A stretch of DNA of 64,000 bases from Akkermansiaceae bacterium (GTDB lineage Bacteria; Verrucomicrobiota; Verrucomicrobiia; Verrucomicrobiales; Akkermansiaceae): assembly GCA_030725745.1 (NCBI GenBank), contig JANRFH010000033.1, forward strand, positions 17,943 through 81,942, in the 5' to 3' direction. Below the pieces are notes generated by a model, which saw only the letters and a program-made list of their open reading frames with translations, ran no database searches and had not been told where the DNA came from. The position numbers were made by a program, and so were the translations under genes. Shown piece after piece: positions 63,946 to 64,000 of the stretch; the stretch's first letter is position 1, and each line of letters opens with the position of its first letter.

Positions 63946-64000
63946 TTTCGCGGGGGCGGGAAGATGGGATAGGTGGGCGGGGATTGGCAAGCTGATTTAT

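Overview
The window looks like part of a chromosome of a Verrucomicrobiota bacterium, probably a free-living or marine relative of Luteolibacter, Haloferula or Akkermansia. This is inferred from the combination of many secreted sulfatases, a PEP-CTERM protein, an H-X9-DG-type pseudopilin, a dnaK-groES-groEL gene row and a sequence resembling the verrucomicrobial LexA box. No rRNA or marker phylogeny is available here. There is no CRISPR array, prophage or classical insertion sequence.

Positions 1-20.6 kb are mostly housekeeping. They hold the end of a PqiB/PqiC lipid-transport operon and a HIT protein; a secreted unknown protein framed by two near-copies of one terminator; groEL, groES and dnaK in one row; valine-pyruvate aminotransferase divergent from a Y-family DNA polymerase; a PatB/MalY-type lyase; a Phd/ParE-type toxin-antitoxin pair; fmt; a small GxxExxY gene enclosed by inverted repeats; recN; a tight four-gene purine (ureide) catabolic operon uraH-allC-allB-allE; a cell-wall amidase; and a tRNA-Leu with the uncommon anticodon AAG.

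Positions 20.8-63.9 kb form a large carbohydrate-utilisation region. It contains two full-length alpha-L-rhamnosidases (GH78) plus one short GH78-like protein and a decayed GH78 fragment, seven sulfatases, a GH99-like secreted protein, a large modular GH9 protein with a polysaccharide-lyase-14-like domain, a GH105-DUF4861 fusion, a GH88 unsaturated glucuronyl hydrolase and a clan GH-A (agarase-like) hydrolase. Regulators are a propeller-type sensor kinase with its NarL-type response regulator and an AraC-type regulator divergent from rhamnose isomerase. Uptake and catabolism are covered by rhaA, an NCS1-family permease, a 58-residue membrane peptide, and kduI, kduD, kdgK and eda.

Together these genes suggest degradation of a sulfated polymer containing rhamnose and uronic acid (ulvan-like or rhamnogalacturonan-like). 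Sulfatases would desulfate outside the cytoplasm, GH78/GH88/GH105 would release rhamnose and unsaturated uronate, rhamnose would enter through RhaA, and unsaturated uronate would go DKI -> DKII -> KDG -> KDPG -> pyruvate + glyceraldehyde-3-P. No ulvan lyase, rhaB/rhaD, SusC/D pair or sulfatase-maturation enzyme is in the window, so the substrate is inferred. The most unusual points are four sulfatases with non-canonical formylglycine signatures, the GH9/PL14-like fusion, an operator-like palindrome before two paralogous sulfatase operons, and a possible rhamnose transporter made of an NCS1 permease and a tiny membrane protein.
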